From: Pelagibius sp. Alg239-R121
Lineage (GTDB): Bacteria; Pseudomonadota; Alphaproteobacteria; Kiloniellales; Kiloniellaceae
NCBI RefSeq assembly: GCF_947331435.1
Contig: NZ_CAMZOF010000011.1
Span: forward strand, 1-64,000
Direction of reading: 5' to 3'
DNA length: 64,000 nucleotides
Below the pieces are notes generated by a model. That model saw nothing but the letters and a program-made list of their open reading frames with translations, was not told the origin of the DNA and did not search any database. Positions 16,701 to 25,725 of the stretch are shown piece by piece (position 1 is the stretch's first letter; each line of letters starts with the position of its first letter). A program made the translations under genes and the position numbers.

Positions 16701-18215
16701 TCAGCCGCGAGCAACGATGCTGTCGACTTTCTCCGCAATCGAATCCATGGCGGCCTTCGGCGAATCATAGTCCCCCGCCCAGAAGCGACCCAATTCGACC
16801 GGAATGGTGTCGTTGGACAACTCTGCCCACTGCGGCAGATCCGGCTCGGACCCCATATGGTTCGCGATGGTATCGCGGACCGCATCAAGATGGCGCGTCG
16901 TGCCGCCGATACCCTTCTTGGAATTGGCTTTGATCCGCGGATCGTCGTAGACGCTCTTACGGGTTGGGCCGGTTCCGCCGCCCAGGGTCGTGATATAGAC
17001 CTGGGTATCGAATGACGTTGCCCACTGTGCAAACAGCCAGGCCGCATCTTCGTTCTTCGAGTACTTGGAAACAGCCAGGGACGAACCGCCCTGATGGCCG
17101 ACACCCGGAATTTCACCGTAACCCGTCTGAGCTGTAGTGCGGAGCGGCGCCTTCGGTGCCGGCGGAACGGCAGCTTCCATCAGACCTGAGACCTTAGAGG
17201 CTTCAGGGTTATCCCAGAAGGGGAAGAACTCACCCCAACTCAGAGCCTGACCAATGATACCTTGGGCCATGGACTGGCCCTGACCATCCCAGGTCCAGGT
17301 AGTGACACCTTCCGGCATGTTCTCTTTCAGTTTGATCCAGTACTCCATGGCTGCGAGTCCGGCCTCGTCGTTACCGGTGAACTTACCGTCAGGACCGAAG
17401 ATCGAGCCACCATGTGCCCAGAGCCAAGCAGTCCAATCGCACTCAAGGCTGTAGTGACCGGACTTCATCTGCCCATTGGTACCGTAGATTTCAGGCTGCT
17501 TCGCCTGTTGGATCGCAACGGCGTTGGCCATGTATTCATCCATCGTGGTTGGAACTTTCAGTCCCAGTTCCTCGTAGATGTCGGCCCGGTACATGGTGAT
17601 GAAGATCGGAATATCGTAAGGCACGCCGACCATGGTGTCCTCGTACATGGAGATACCATCGACCAACGCCGGCAGGAAGTCGTCCATGTTGTAGTTCGGC
17701 ATGGCCAGATCAGTGCTCGCCGCATACTTCTCACGCGGGTCGATAACATCGCCGGAGAAACTCGCCATCCAGCTTTGATCGATATAGTAGAGATCGTACG
17801 TTCCCAATCCGGATGCGACATCCAGGGTCAGTTTCTGAAGCACCTGTTCCAGCGGCAGGACTTCGATCTCGACTTTGATGCCCGTCGCGGCTTCAAAGAA
17901 AGGTTTGAGCGCCGAGTTGATTGCGTTTGAAGGCGGCGTGGATTCCGTCGCCAGACGAACCGTCTGCCCTGCGAAGGGTTTGGCAGTCTCTTTGAGCCAG
18001 GCCATCATCTCCGCGTCCGGCTCGATTTCTGCTGCGGCTGCCGGTGAAATAAATCCGCCGCGTCCGCCGAAGGGCATCATCGAACTCAGGCCCAGGACGC
18101 CAGCGCCCAGTCCAAGCTTGCCGGCTGCACGCAGGAAGCTACGCCGGTCCATCTTACCCTTCACGTAACGGTCCGTAATTGACGCCAGATATAATTTTCT
18201 ATCAATCGGATTCAT
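16701..18215 (-). CDS. Tat-exported ABC solute-binding protein, carbohydrate family 1
   Basis: The 504-residue periplasmic binding protein has a twin-arginine leader (MDRRSFLRAAGKLGLGAGVLG, residues about 22-42) ending near AAAAEIEPD. It is of the large extracellular solute-binding family 1 type (GLGTYDLYYIDQSW, GVPYDIPIFITMYR, AWLFAQWATS), which is rich in sugar and polyol binders. It should deliver substrate to the two downstream permeases' complex. A GGGAGGA ribosome site precedes the ATG. Tat export of such a protein is less common than Sec and suggests folding before export. Confidence 0.93.
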   Translation of the reverse strand: MNPIDRKLYLASITDRYVKGKMDRRSFLRAAGKLGLGAGVLGLSSMMPFGGRGGFISPAAAAEIEPDAEMMAWLKETAKPFAGQTVRLATESTPPSNAINSALKPFFEAATGIKVEIEVLPLEQVLQKLTLDVASGLGTYDLYYIDQSWMASFSGDVIDPREKYAASTDLAMPNYNMDDFLPALVDGISMYEDTMVGVPYDIPIFITMYRADIYEELGLKVPTTMDEYMANAVAIQQAKQPEIYGTNGQMKSGHYSLECDWTAWLWAHGGSIFGPDGKFTGNDEAGLAAMEYWIKLKENMPEGVTTWTWDGQGQSMAQGIIGQALSWGEFFPFWDNPEASKVSGLMEAAVPPAPKAPLRTTAQTGYGEIPGVGHQGGSSLAVSKYSKNEDAAWLFAQWATSFDTQVYITTLGGGTGPTRKSVYDDPRIKANSKKGIGGTTRHLDAVRDTIANHMGSEPDLPQWAELSNDTIPVELGRFWAGDYDSPKAAMDSIAEKVDSIVARG

Positions 18216-18312
18216 GCTGTTTTCCTCCCAAGTAATGGCTTATTTGCCGGAACTTTCTGGGTCTTGGCTCCTCTACGCGGCATGGTCGTCGCCAAGATGT
18301 GAATTGCTCCGG

Positions 18313-19188
18313 TCATTGCTTCAATGATCCCAAGGTGAGGCCGCGCACGAGATTCTTTTGAACGAGTAGGACAAAAATAAATGCCGGCAGCATGGCCGCT
18401 GTTCCCAGCGCCGCCATGTTGCCCCAGGCCGTGCCGGTCGAGGTCACGAAGGTCGAGGAGACCACCGGTACAGTCTTGAGTGATGTCTGCGTCAGAGTCA
18501 GGACGAAGAGAAACTCGGTCCAGCTGAAGATGAAACACAACACCGCCGTCGCGGCGATTCCACCCATCGCCATCGGCAATACGATCTTGCGGAAGATCAA
18601 AAAGCGCGAGGCGCCGTCGATCAGCGCGGCTTCATCGATCTCTGTCGGAATGTCGTCGAAGAAGCTCTTCAGCAGCAGAACTGCCAACGGCATGTTCATT
18701 AGTGCATGGATCAGGATGATGCCGATGTGCGTGTCGAGCAGACCGAAGTTCTTATAAATGAAGAACATGGGAATCGCGACGGCAACCGGCGGCATCATGC
18801 GTGTCGATAAAATCCAGAAGACGAAGTGATGCTGCCCTTTGATGCGCATGCGCGAAAGGGCATAGGCAGCGAGCACCGCAATAGCGACCGCAAGGATGGT
18901 CGAGAAAAACGCGACAACGATGCTGTCGACCAAACGCGGAGTCATGTAAAAATTACCGCCGCCCGGAATCACTTCCAGGCCGTTCTCAAACCCCAAAGAA
19001 ACGCCAAAGACCTCCTCAAAAGATTTCCAGCTAGGAGTGAACTGAAAAACCTTTGGAGGCAGGGAAAAGATCTCACGTTCAACTTTGAAGGCGACGGTGA
19101 TCCAGTAATAGATAGGGAAAACAAACAGTGCGACAACGGCCCAAGCGGCGAAGGCGCGCAGCAGTCGTTGGGTGGGACTAAGAAGCAT
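18313..19188 (-). CDS. ABC transporter permease (CUT1, MalG-like)
   Basis: The 291-residue integral membrane protein has about six predicted segments and the EAA loop EIDEAALIDGASRFLIFRKI (near 182-200), typical of MalG/UgpE permeases. A periplasmic loop lies after the first segment. Its start follows the partner permease stop by three bases, with GAGGTGG as ribosome site. A 97-base gap with no evident gene separates it from the binding-protein gene. Confidence 0.94.
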   Translation of the reverse strand: MLLSPTQRLLRAFAAWAVVALFVFPIYYWITVAFKVEREIFSLPPKVFQFTPSWKSFEEVFGVSLGFENGLEVIPGGGNFYMTPRLVDSIVVAFFSTILAVAIAVLAAYALSRMRIKGQHHFVFWILSTRMMPPVAVAIPMFFIYKNFGLLDTHIGIILIHALMNMPLAVLLLKSFFDDIPTEIDEAALIDGASRFLIFRKIVLPMAMGGIAATAVLCFIFSWTEFLFVLTLTQTSLKTVPVVSSTFVTSTGTAWGNMAALGTAAMLPAFIFVLLVQKNLVRGLTLGSLKQ

Positions 19189-19191
19189 CGT

Positions 19192-20082
19192 CTACCACCT
19201 CGTCTTCGTTAAACTGACAAAGATGTTGGCAGCAATCAGGATCACGAAGAGTGCAAAGAGGCTGATGGTCGCGCCGTAACCCCACTTGATGAAACTGAAG
19301 GTTTGCTGCCAGGCATAAAGACTCAGGGTGTAGGTCGAGGTGCCTGGTCCGCCGGACGTCATAACATAGACGTAGTCGAAGGTCCGAAAGAGGTCGATAC
19401 CCCGGATCAGGACCGCGATGGCAATGACTTTGCTCATCATCGGCAGCGTCAGGCGTCGGAAGATCTGCCAGCTTGAGGCGCCGTCGATCATTGCCGATTC
19501 GAAAGGATCGGTCGGCAATGCCCGCAGACCGGCAACGAAAATCAGGACCATGAAGGGCGTCCATTGCCAAATGTCGGCAAGCATGACCCCGACCAACGCA
19601 CTGGTGTTGTTCGCAAGAATAGAGCCGCCCGTCAAAAATCCCATGGACTGCAGGAAATAGGTGATGACCCCGAACTGGGCGTCTTCCATCAGAAGAAACA
19701 TCATGCCTGTGATTGCAGGCGGGATGACCAGTGTCAGGGTCAGAAGGCCGCGCAGAATGCCGAAACCGGGGTCATCGGAATCGATCAGCAGTGCGATTAC
19801 CATTCCCAGAACAAGCTGAATCGCCAGGCAGATGCCCGTGTAAAGCAGGGTGATCCAGAGCGCGCCCCACATCCGGCTGTCTTCGAATAGACGCTCCCAA
19901 TTTTCGATACCGACGAAGATCAGCTCCCGCTTGCGCGGCACGAACTCATGCAGGCTCAGGTAAATATTGTAGAAAAACGGATAGAGCGCGAAGACGACCA
20001 GGATTGCAATCAGCGGAATCAGCCACGGCAATGGACGGTCGGAAATGAAAATGCGGGGCGCCCTAAGGGGTAACGACGTCAT
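19192..20082 (-). CDS. ABC transporter permease (CUT1, MalF-like)
   Basis: The 296-residue integral membrane protein has six predicted segments and the EAA loop FESAMIDGASSWQIFRRLTLP (near 203-223). It pairs with the downstream permease to form the polyol/sugar channel. It is the first gene of the long minus-strand polyol operon, 125 bases from the inverted repeat at 20207-20236 that probably binds the divergent SorC-family regulator. Confidence 0.94.
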   Translation of the reverse strand: MTSLPLRAPRIFISDRPLPWLIPLIAILVVFALYPFFYNIYLSLHEFVPRKRELIFVGIENWERLFEDSRMWGALWITLLYTGICLAIQLVLGMVIALLIDSDDPGFGILRGLLTLTLVIPPAITGMMFLLMEDAQFGVITYFLQSMGFLTGGSILANNTSALVGVMLADIWQWTPFMVLIFVAGLRALPTDPFESAMIDGASSWQIFRRLTLPMMSKVIAIAVLIRGIDLFRTFDYVYVMTSGGPGTSTYTLSLYAWQQTFSFIKWGYGATISLFALFVILIAANIFVSLTKTRW

Positions 20083-20206
20083 TGCGACGACCGCGGCTCA
20101 GCCAAGCATGAAAAATGCCTAACACGCACGAATGAACCTCCCAGCACTTTTTACCGAACTTCTCAAAGGAACCCCGGTGTTTTTTCCTTATCATTCAGCG
20201 TGACAT

Positions 20207-20236
20207 AACAAATGTTCATATGCAATAACATTTGTT
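20207..20236. promoter_or_regulatory. Inverted repeat in the divergent promoter region, probable SorC-family operator
   Basis: AACAAATGTT and AACATTTGTT are perfect complementary arms separated by ten bases, one helical turn. The site is central in the 374-base gap between the polyol transporter operon and the regulator gene. Position and symmetry suit autoregulation plus control of the operon. I see no other gene in this gap. Confidence 0.7.
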
Positions 20237-20456
20237 CAACTTCAAACCAAAGCCCCTGTGAAAGGTGGTCCAAAACAGTGTTTCGCGGCTTTAGCAATTG
20301 CGGATGGGGTGTTATCTCTATGTGAGATCAGGGGATGGCAGAGACCAAATCAGCAATGGTGATCTCACGGAAAGAGTGGATCTGACGCTGGTTCATTGTT
20401 GGTTTGAATTTATCGATCCTGAAAATGTCTGGAAGAGAGAGTCGTACGGCAGACAA

Positions 20457-21446
20457 ATGGTTTCTATCAGCAACAGTGATACGCGGGAGAGTAGCGACCC
20501 GCAGGACTGGCCGGAGCAACTCGCTGTCCGGATTGCCTGGTGCTATTACGTCCTGGGGATGACCCAGCAGGAAATCGCGACCCGGGTCGGAGTCAACCGA
20601 ACCCGCGTTATCCGCCTGCTGGCGGAAGCGCGGCGCCGGGGCGTCGTCAGCATTTCGATCAACTCCAAACTGACGGAAAATGTCGAGCTGGCAGAGGCCC
20701 TGGCTGAGCGCTTCAAGCTGGATCTGGCCGAAGTCACCCTGGCTTATACCGAGGACGAGGATGACCTCTCCGGACTGGTTGGCGCCGCCGCCTGCGAACC
20801 TGTCCTAAGACGTCTGAAGAACGGTATGACCATCGGGCTTGGTTGGGGTGTCACTCTCAAGGCCTTTGCCCAGGCCATGCCGGAAACGCCCATGCGCGAC
20901 GTCTCGGTGGTCCCGCTGCTGGGGTCCCTGACCCGACGCTCCTCTATTGCCGCCTTCGAAGCCACCACCGAACTTGCCGGCAAGCTGCGCGCAGAATGCC
21001 TCTATCTACCGGGCCCTATCGTCTGCGACACCGAAGAAGGCCGGGACATTCTCTTCAAGCAGCCACTGTTGCAGGAAATTTACAAACGCGCCCTGAATTC
21101 CGAACTAGCAATCGTCAGCGTCGGCGGTTTGAACAGCGCGACCATCCGGCGTGTCGATTTCGTCAACGATGCCGACTTTGCGAGCGTCCGGGCCGCAGGC
21201 GCGATCGGCAATTTCCTGGGCTATTACATCGGCAGCGAGGCTGAAGTCATCGATCATCCGGTCAATCGCCGGGTTATTGGACTGCACCCCCGCGAATTCA
21301 TCAAGATCCGCCAACGCATCATGATTTCGGGTGGCGAGAACAAGGTTGCCGCTCTCAGCGCGATTCTCGAGCGGGGATTGGTCACTGGCCTGGTGACCGA
21401 TCAAAAAACGGCCCGCGCGCTTTTGGAACAAGCAGCGGGCCGCTAA
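20457..21446 (+). CDS. SorC-family sugar-binding transcriptional regulator
   Basis: The roughly 329-residue protein has an N-terminal helix-turn-helix (MTQQEIATRVGVNRTRVIRLL, within about residues 33-55) and a C-terminal sugar-binding domain related to DeoR/GlpR and sugar-phosphate isomerases (GLGWGVTLKAF, VPLLGSL, VSVGGL). SorC-type regulators sense a phosphorylated sugar or polyol. I start at the ATG at 20457; upstream open frame to 20298 begins with TTG and looks unlike the family. It faces away from the polyol operon and shares its control region, which marks it as the pathway regulator. Confidence 0.9.
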   Translation: MVSISNSDTRESSDPQDWPEQLAVRIAWCYYVLGMTQQEIATRVGVNRTRVIRLLAEARRRGVVSISINSKLTENVELAEALAERFKLDLAEVTLAYTEDEDDLSGLVGAAACEPVLRRLKNGMTIGLGWGVTLKAFAQAMPETPMRDVSVVPLLGSLTRRSSIAAFEATTELAGKLRAECLYLPGPIVCDTEEGRDILFKQPLLQEIYKRALNSELAIVSVGGLNSATIRRVDFVNDADFASVRAAGAIGNFLGYYIGSEAEVIDHPVNRRVIGLHPREFIKIRQRIMISGGENKVAALSAILERGLVTGLVTDQKTARALLEQAAGR

Positions 21447-21468
21447 GTTAATCAGGACAGGGTATTAT

Positions 21469-22248
21469 TCAGACAGTGCCGCCGAGCGAGCCTTCCAGTT
21501 CCGCCAGCTCCTGACCGCCGGCCATCAATTCCTGCAGTTCCTCGGGTGAAATCTCTCCACGCTTTGCCGTCCCCAGGGTCTGACCGCGGTTGAGAACCGT
21601 GAAGCGGTCTCCAACGGCCATCGCATGACGGACGTTGTGCGAGATAAAGACGACGCCAATACCCTTCTTGCGGACCTTATCGATCGTCGCCAGCACATTG
21701 GATGTCTGGCGCACACCCAGCGCCGAAGTCGGCTCGTCGAGGATCAGCACCTTGGCGCCGAAATGAACGGCCCGGGCAATGGCGACGGTTTGCCGCTCAC
21801 CGCCGGAAAGAGTCCCGACAGCCTGATTGGGTTCGCGCAGGCGGATACCCATCTTGGCCATCTCATCCATGGTGACCTGGTTCGCGGTACCAAAGTCTAT
21901 GAAATTGAAAGGCCCCACCCGCTTCTTGGGTTCGCGGCCCATCCAGAAATTCCGCGTCACCGACATCAGAGGAATCATCGCGAGGTCCTGATAGACCGTC
22001 GCAATACCCGCGTCGATCGCGTCACGCGTGCTGGCGAAACTGGTTTCCGCGCCATCCACCAGGATCGAGCCTTTGGTCGGCGAATGAACACCGGACATGG
22101 TCTTGATGAAGGTCGATTTTCCTGCCCCGTTGTCACCCAGCAGGCAGTGGCATTCGCCTGGATGGACGGATAGAGAAACACCGGCCAGGGCAATCACGGC
22201 ACCGAAGTGCTTTTCGATATCGCGGAGTTCGATCAAGGGTGTCGTCAT
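21469..22248 (-). CDS. Sugar ABC transporter ATPase (single-domain, FrcA-like)
   Basis: The 259-residue ATPase has Walker [10 protein letters not shown] (near 39), [12 protein letters not shown], signature [15 protein letters not shown] and Walker [13 protein letters not shown], with ISHN as switch. It is a single nucleotide-binding domain, unlike two-domain RbsA, matching FrcA or inositol transporters of Alphaproteobacteria. The ATG at 22248 is one base after the permease stop; upstream open frame inside the permease gene is rejected. With the neighbouring permease and binding protein it forms a CUT2 transporter, probably for inositol. It converges with the SorC-family gene, leaving 22 bases. 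Confidence 0.93.
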   Translation of the reverse strand: MTTPLIELRDIEKHFGAVIALAGVSLSVHPGECHCLLGDNGAGKSTFIKTMSGVHSPTKGSILVDGAETSFASTRDAIDAGIATVYQDLAMIPLMSVTRNFWMGREPKKRVGPFNFIDFGTANQVTMDEMAKMGIRLREPNQAVGTLSGGERQTVAIARAVHFGAKVLILDEPTSALGVRQTSNVLATIDKVRKKGIGVVFISHNVRHAMAVGDRFTVLNRGQTLGTAKRGEISPEELQELMAGGQELAELEGSLGGTV

Positions 22249-22249
22249 A

Positions 22250-23377
22250 TCAGCGCTCCCCCGTGATGATGCGGCGGATATAGGTATTGAGGATGACCGC
22301 AAGCAGCAAAATACCGCCAAGGAACACCCTGAACAGTGAGCTTTCCACACCGGCGAAGAATAGACCCTGCTGCACGACACCGAAGATCAAAGCCCCGAGG
22401 GCCGCACCGATCACCGAGCCATAGCCGCCGGTCAAAAGCGCGCCGCCGATCACGACCGAAATGATCGCTTCGAATTCTTTCAGCAAACCACGATCCGCGG
22501 CGGCAGACCCGAATTCCATCACCTGGCAGGTAGCGAATACGGTCGCGCAAAAAGCGGTGAACATGAACATCAGGATTTTCACGCGTTCGACCGGAACACC
22601 GGTATAGCGGGCCGCCTGTGCGTCACCACCGGCCGCATAGATCCAGTTCCCGAACTGAGTCCGCGTCAGCAACAGGTGCGCAAAGATGATCAGGACAATT
22701 GCCCATACGATCAGCATCGGCACGCCATCGACGATCGGTTGTCCGGCGCGGCTACCGGCGACGAATTTTCCAATAAGCCCTGCGTCAGCGAGCCAGACGA
22801 AGAGGCCCTTCAGAATCTTGCCACCGAACAAGGCCGCCAGCCAATCACCTTCGACCCTGTCACGAATGCCGCCGATGATGGTCTTGTTGGTCGTCGCAAT
22901 GGCCGCGAAGATCGTCAGACCACGCAAAATGTAAAGAAACGCCAGCGTTACGATAAAGGACGGCAGCCCGGTGCGAATCACCAGATAGCCATTCAGCCAG
23001 CCGATCCCGACCGCGACGACAAAAGCGGTGATGATGGCCACCCACATGGGGAAGCCCCAGGTGACCGACATCAGGGCGATGACAATGCCGGAGAACCCGA
23101 TCATTGAACCGACGGACAGATCGAATTCGCCGGCGATCATCAAGAGACAGGCGCCGACCGCGATGATGGCGAACTGGGCAGATACGACCCCCCAGTTGAG
23201 GGCGCCTTCGGCAGAGAACATGCCGGAATCGCGGGCCACCAAAAGGAAGAAAACGAATACCAGAATTGTGCCGCAGATCGAGCCGAGTTCGGGGCGGATC
23301 ATGGCTTTTCTAAAGCCGGATATTTCCTTGACCCGTTCGTCTTTCTCCAGCGCAGGTTCCGCTTTATCAGCCGTCAT
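22250..23377 (-). CDS. Sugar ABC transporter permease (CUT2, FrcC/RbsC-like)
   Basis: The 375-residue membrane protein has about ten predicted segments, with [15 protein letters not shown] (near 102-116) and [24 protein letters not shown] near 285, typical of ribose/fructose/inositol permeases. A GGGGAGG site precedes the ATG. The next gene starts one base after its stop. A 199-base gap with a stem-loop separates it from the binding-protein gene. Confidence 0.94.
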   Translation of the reverse strand: MTADKAEPALEKDERVKEISGFRKAMIRPELGSICGTILVFVFFLLVARDSGMFSAEGALNWGVVSAQFAIIAVGACLLMIAGEFDLSVGSMIGFSGIVIALMSVTWGFPMWVAIITAFVVAVGIGWLNGYLVIRTGLPSFIVTLAFLYILRGLTIFAAIATTNKTIIGGIRDRVEGDWLAALFGGKILKGLFVWLADAGLIGKFVAGSRAGQPIVDGVPMLIVWAIVLIIFAHLLLTRTQFGNWIYAAGGDAQAARYTGVPVERVKILMFMFTAFCATVFATCQVMEFGSAAADRGLLKEFEAIISVVIGGALLTGGYGSVIGAALGALIFGVVQQGLFFAGVESSLFRVFLGGILLLAVILNTYIRRIITGER

Positions 23378-23535
23378 ATCATCCTCCCCACCGACCGGTT
23401 GGTCTCATAAAAAAGGAATTTGGACACGCCGTGAATCATCCCCCAAAAGATCAAGCGGCGCGATCGGCAGCCCTTACTTCAGTCGGCTATTGTCGTTTTG
23501 CGGGCGTTTAGGCTGCCCATACTTCATTAAAGGCA

Positions 23536-23565
23536 ACCCTCGAACAGAAGCATCTGTCCGAGGGT
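23536..23565 (-). terminator. Stem-loop after the inositol-type binding protein gene
   Basis: Arms ACCCTCGAACAGA and TCTGTCCGAGGGT pair at 12 of 13 positions around AGCA. It lies 12 bases past the binding-protein stop and has no T-run. Like two other stems in this window it sits between a binding protein and its permease or enzymes, probably as a message-stabilising or partial-termination element. Confidence 0.65.
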
Positions 23566-23576
23566 GCAGGAAAAGC

Positions 23577-24518
23577 CTAGCGGTATTCGCCAGCGTACTT
23601 TTCGATTTTCTCAAGTCCGTCCTTGGTGACAAAGCCCGGACCGGAATTGATATTGTTACCGGGGAGCACACCAAAGCGCTGATAGTTGGCAAGAACGATC
23701 ACCGGCATATAGGCCTGCAGGAAAGGCTGCTGGTCGATACCCCACTTGATGGTGCCGTCCTTGATACCTTTCACGATCTCAGAACCAAGATCAAAGGTAC
23801 CGAAATAGATCGTGCCGGCCATGCCGTTTTCCTTCAGCGCCTCGATCGTCGGGTCAGCAGAAGTCGGGCCGAGCGTTAGAACGGCATCCGTGTTTGGATT
23901 GGCGGAAAGATACGCCTTCACCTTGTTTTTGATTTCAGCCGGATCCTGTCCGGAATCGATCATGGATTTGCCGAGCTCGACACCAAGGCCGTCGGCGAAG
24001 CCGCGGCAGCGCTCACCGACCACCGGGTTGGAAACGACATGGTTCACGCACAGGAACGAACCAACGCCGTCACGCTTCGCCCGTTGCCCGGCAGCAAGAC
24101 CGGCATCGTATTCGGGCTGTCCGACGTACATCAGCGCGCCGACTTCCGCCGCCTGCTCCGGGGTCCCTGAATTGATTATAATGACCGGAATACCCTTCGC
24201 CACGGCATCCTCGATTGGTCCTTTGAGAACGTCCGGGTCGGCAAGTGTCGTGATGATACCGTCTGGATTGGACGCCGCAGCCTGAGAGATGATGCGCGCC
24301 ATGTCGCCGATATCGCCGGTCGGTGGATTGCGGTACTCCACGTCGGCCCCAACCTGCTTGCCGGCTAGCGCCATCGCATTCTTGATTGTATTCCACCAGG
24401 AGTCGGAGTCAGGCGCATGACTTACGAGAATGAATTTCTCGCCTTCCGCCGACGCAGTGGAAACAGTTGCTCCGACAAATGCCGCGGCGGCAACCACGGC
24501 ACACAATAGCTTCTTCAT
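23577..24518 (-). CDS. Sugar ABC solute-binding protein (periplasmic binding protein 4 / ribose-type)
   Basis: The 313-residue protein has a Sec signal peptide (MKKLLCAVVAAAAFVGATVSTASA, cleaved near residue 24) and a type 1 periplasmic fold: ILVSHAPDSDSWWNTIKNAM, DGIITTLADPD, GIPVIIINSG, VGQPEYDAGLAAGQ, FGTFDLG. This class binds monosaccharides or inositols. It is the first gene of a minus-strand operon with permease and ATPase and carries the LacI-type palindrome just upstream (24593-24616), the same site found before iolD, which points to an inositol-type ligand. A GGGAGGG site precedes the ATG. Confidence 0.93.
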   Translation of the reverse strand: MKKLLCAVVAAAAFVGATVSTASAEGEKFILVSHAPDSDSWWNTIKNAMALAGKQVGADVEYRNPPTGDIGDMARIISQAAASNPDGIITTLADPDVLKGPIEDAVAKGIPVIIINSGTPEQAAEVGALMYVGQPEYDAGLAAGQRAKRDGVGSFLCVNHVVSNPVVGERCRGFADGLGVELGKSMIDSGQDPAEIKNKVKAYLSANPNTDAVLTLGPTSADPTIEALKENGMAGTIYFGTFDLGSEIVKGIKDGTIKWGIDQQPFLQAYMPVIVLANYQRFGVLPGNNINSGPGFVTKDGLEKIEKYAGEYR

Positions 24519-24592
24519 TAGTTTTCCCTCCCGTAATTCAGGGCCAACGCGAGCGCTGACGACCCACAGTCATCATAAAACATAGAATGATT

Positions 24593-24616
24593 AATTTTGC
24601 AACCGGTTGCAAAATT
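24593..24616. promoter_or_regulatory. LacI-type operator, copy 1
   Basis: A perfect 24-base palindrome with core TTGCAACCGGTTGCAA. It lies 75 bases before the binding-protein ATG and about 100 bases before the LacI-family gene, so it can control both. An almost identical 22-base copy is at 28979-29000. Confidence 0.88.
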
Positions 24617-24715
24617 TTCCGTAAAAGGTCATCATTTCGTTAGGAGGGCACGGTTTCCTCGGGTAGGTCTTAGCGGGACGCGCCACATTCCCGAGGCGCT
24701 GGTGCGGTGTACCAT

Positions 24716-25717
24716 ATGGCAGTAACACTCAGAGAAGTCGCAGAACGCGCCGGCGTTTCCCGCTCGGCAGTCTCCCGCACCTTCACCCAGGGTGCGAGCG
24801 TTTCGGCGAAAACCCGAAAGAAGGTGGAGAAAGCTGCACGCGATCTCGGCTATTCGCCCAGCCTGATTGCCCGCAGCCTTGCCACCAACCGCACCAAGCT
24901 GATCGGCCTGATCGCCAACAACTTCCAGAATCCGGTCTTCCTGGAAGTATTTGACCTCTACACACGCGCGCTGCAGGAACGTAGTCTGCGGCCCCTGCTG
25001 GTCAATCTGACCGACCAAACGGACCCCTCCGCTTCGGTGCAGCTGTTAAAGCAGTACAGCGTCGACGGGGTGATCGTCGCGTCTTCAACCTTGCCTCCTC
25101 TGTTTGCGCATGCCTTCAAGGAAGCGCAGGTCCCGGTCGTCCATGCCTTCGGGCGATTCGCCTCAACACCTGACATCCACATCGTCGGTATCGACAACGA
25201 GCACTGTGGTGCCATGGCCGCCGAAACACTTTTCAAACACGGCTACAGGCATGTCGCTTTCCTTGGCGGCCCGCAGAGCGCGACCTCGGCGCAGGATCGA
25301 GCGGCCGGCTTTTTCCGGCGTGCGAAGGAGATCGATCTGAGTATCGCCGAGATCCAGTACGCCGACGCCTACGCCTACGATTCGGGGCAGCGTGCTATGG
25401 GTACTCTGCTGCAGAACCGCAAGTTTGAAGCGGTCTTTTGCGGTGACGATCTGATCTGCATGGGCGCCATGGACGCCGCACGGGATGCGGGCCTGTCGAT
25501 CCCACAAGACATCGGCTTCATCGGCTTCAACGACATGAATATGGCTGCCTGGCAGGCCTATAATCTCACGACCATACGGCAACCGACCAACGAGATCATT
25601 CTGAGCTCCGTGGAACTGGTCGTCTCCATGCTGGAGACGCCGGGGCGCGCACCTGAAGTGCGGCTCTTTCCCTGTTCCATCGTCGAACGAAGCACATTAA
25701 GACCGCTCAAAAAGTGA
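24716..25717 (+). CDS. LacI-family transcriptional regulator of the inositol locus
   Basis: The 333-residue protein starts with a LacI DNA-binding helix-turn-helix (TLREVAERAGVSRSAVSRTF) and hinge helix (LGYSPSLIARSLATNRT), then a type 1 periplasmic-binding-like effector domain (IGLIANNFQNPVF, DGVIVASS, GFIGFNDMNMA). I take the ATG at 24716, three codons after a GTG. It is divergent from the transporter operon and next to one of two matching palindromes, so it very likely represses the transporter, the dehydrogenase genes and iolDCBJ until an inositol-derived effector appears. Confidence 0.92.
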   Translation: MAVTLREVAERAGVSRSAVSRTFTQGASVSAKTRKKVEKAARDLGYSPSLIARSLATNRTKLIGLIANNFQNPVFLEVFDLYTRALQERSLRPLLVNLTDQTDPSASVQLLKQYSVDGVIVASSTLPPLFAHAFKEAQVPVVHAFGRFASTPDIHIVGIDNEHCGAMAAETLFKHGYRHVAFLGGPQSATSAQDRAAGFFRRAKEIDLSIAEIQYADAYAYDSGQRAMGTLLQNRKFEAVFCGDDLICMGAMDAARDAGLSIPQDIGFIGFNDMNMAAWQAYNLTTIRQPTNEIILSSVELVVSMLETPGRAPEVRLFPCSIVERSTLRPLKK

Positions 25718-25725
25718 CTTGGTAC

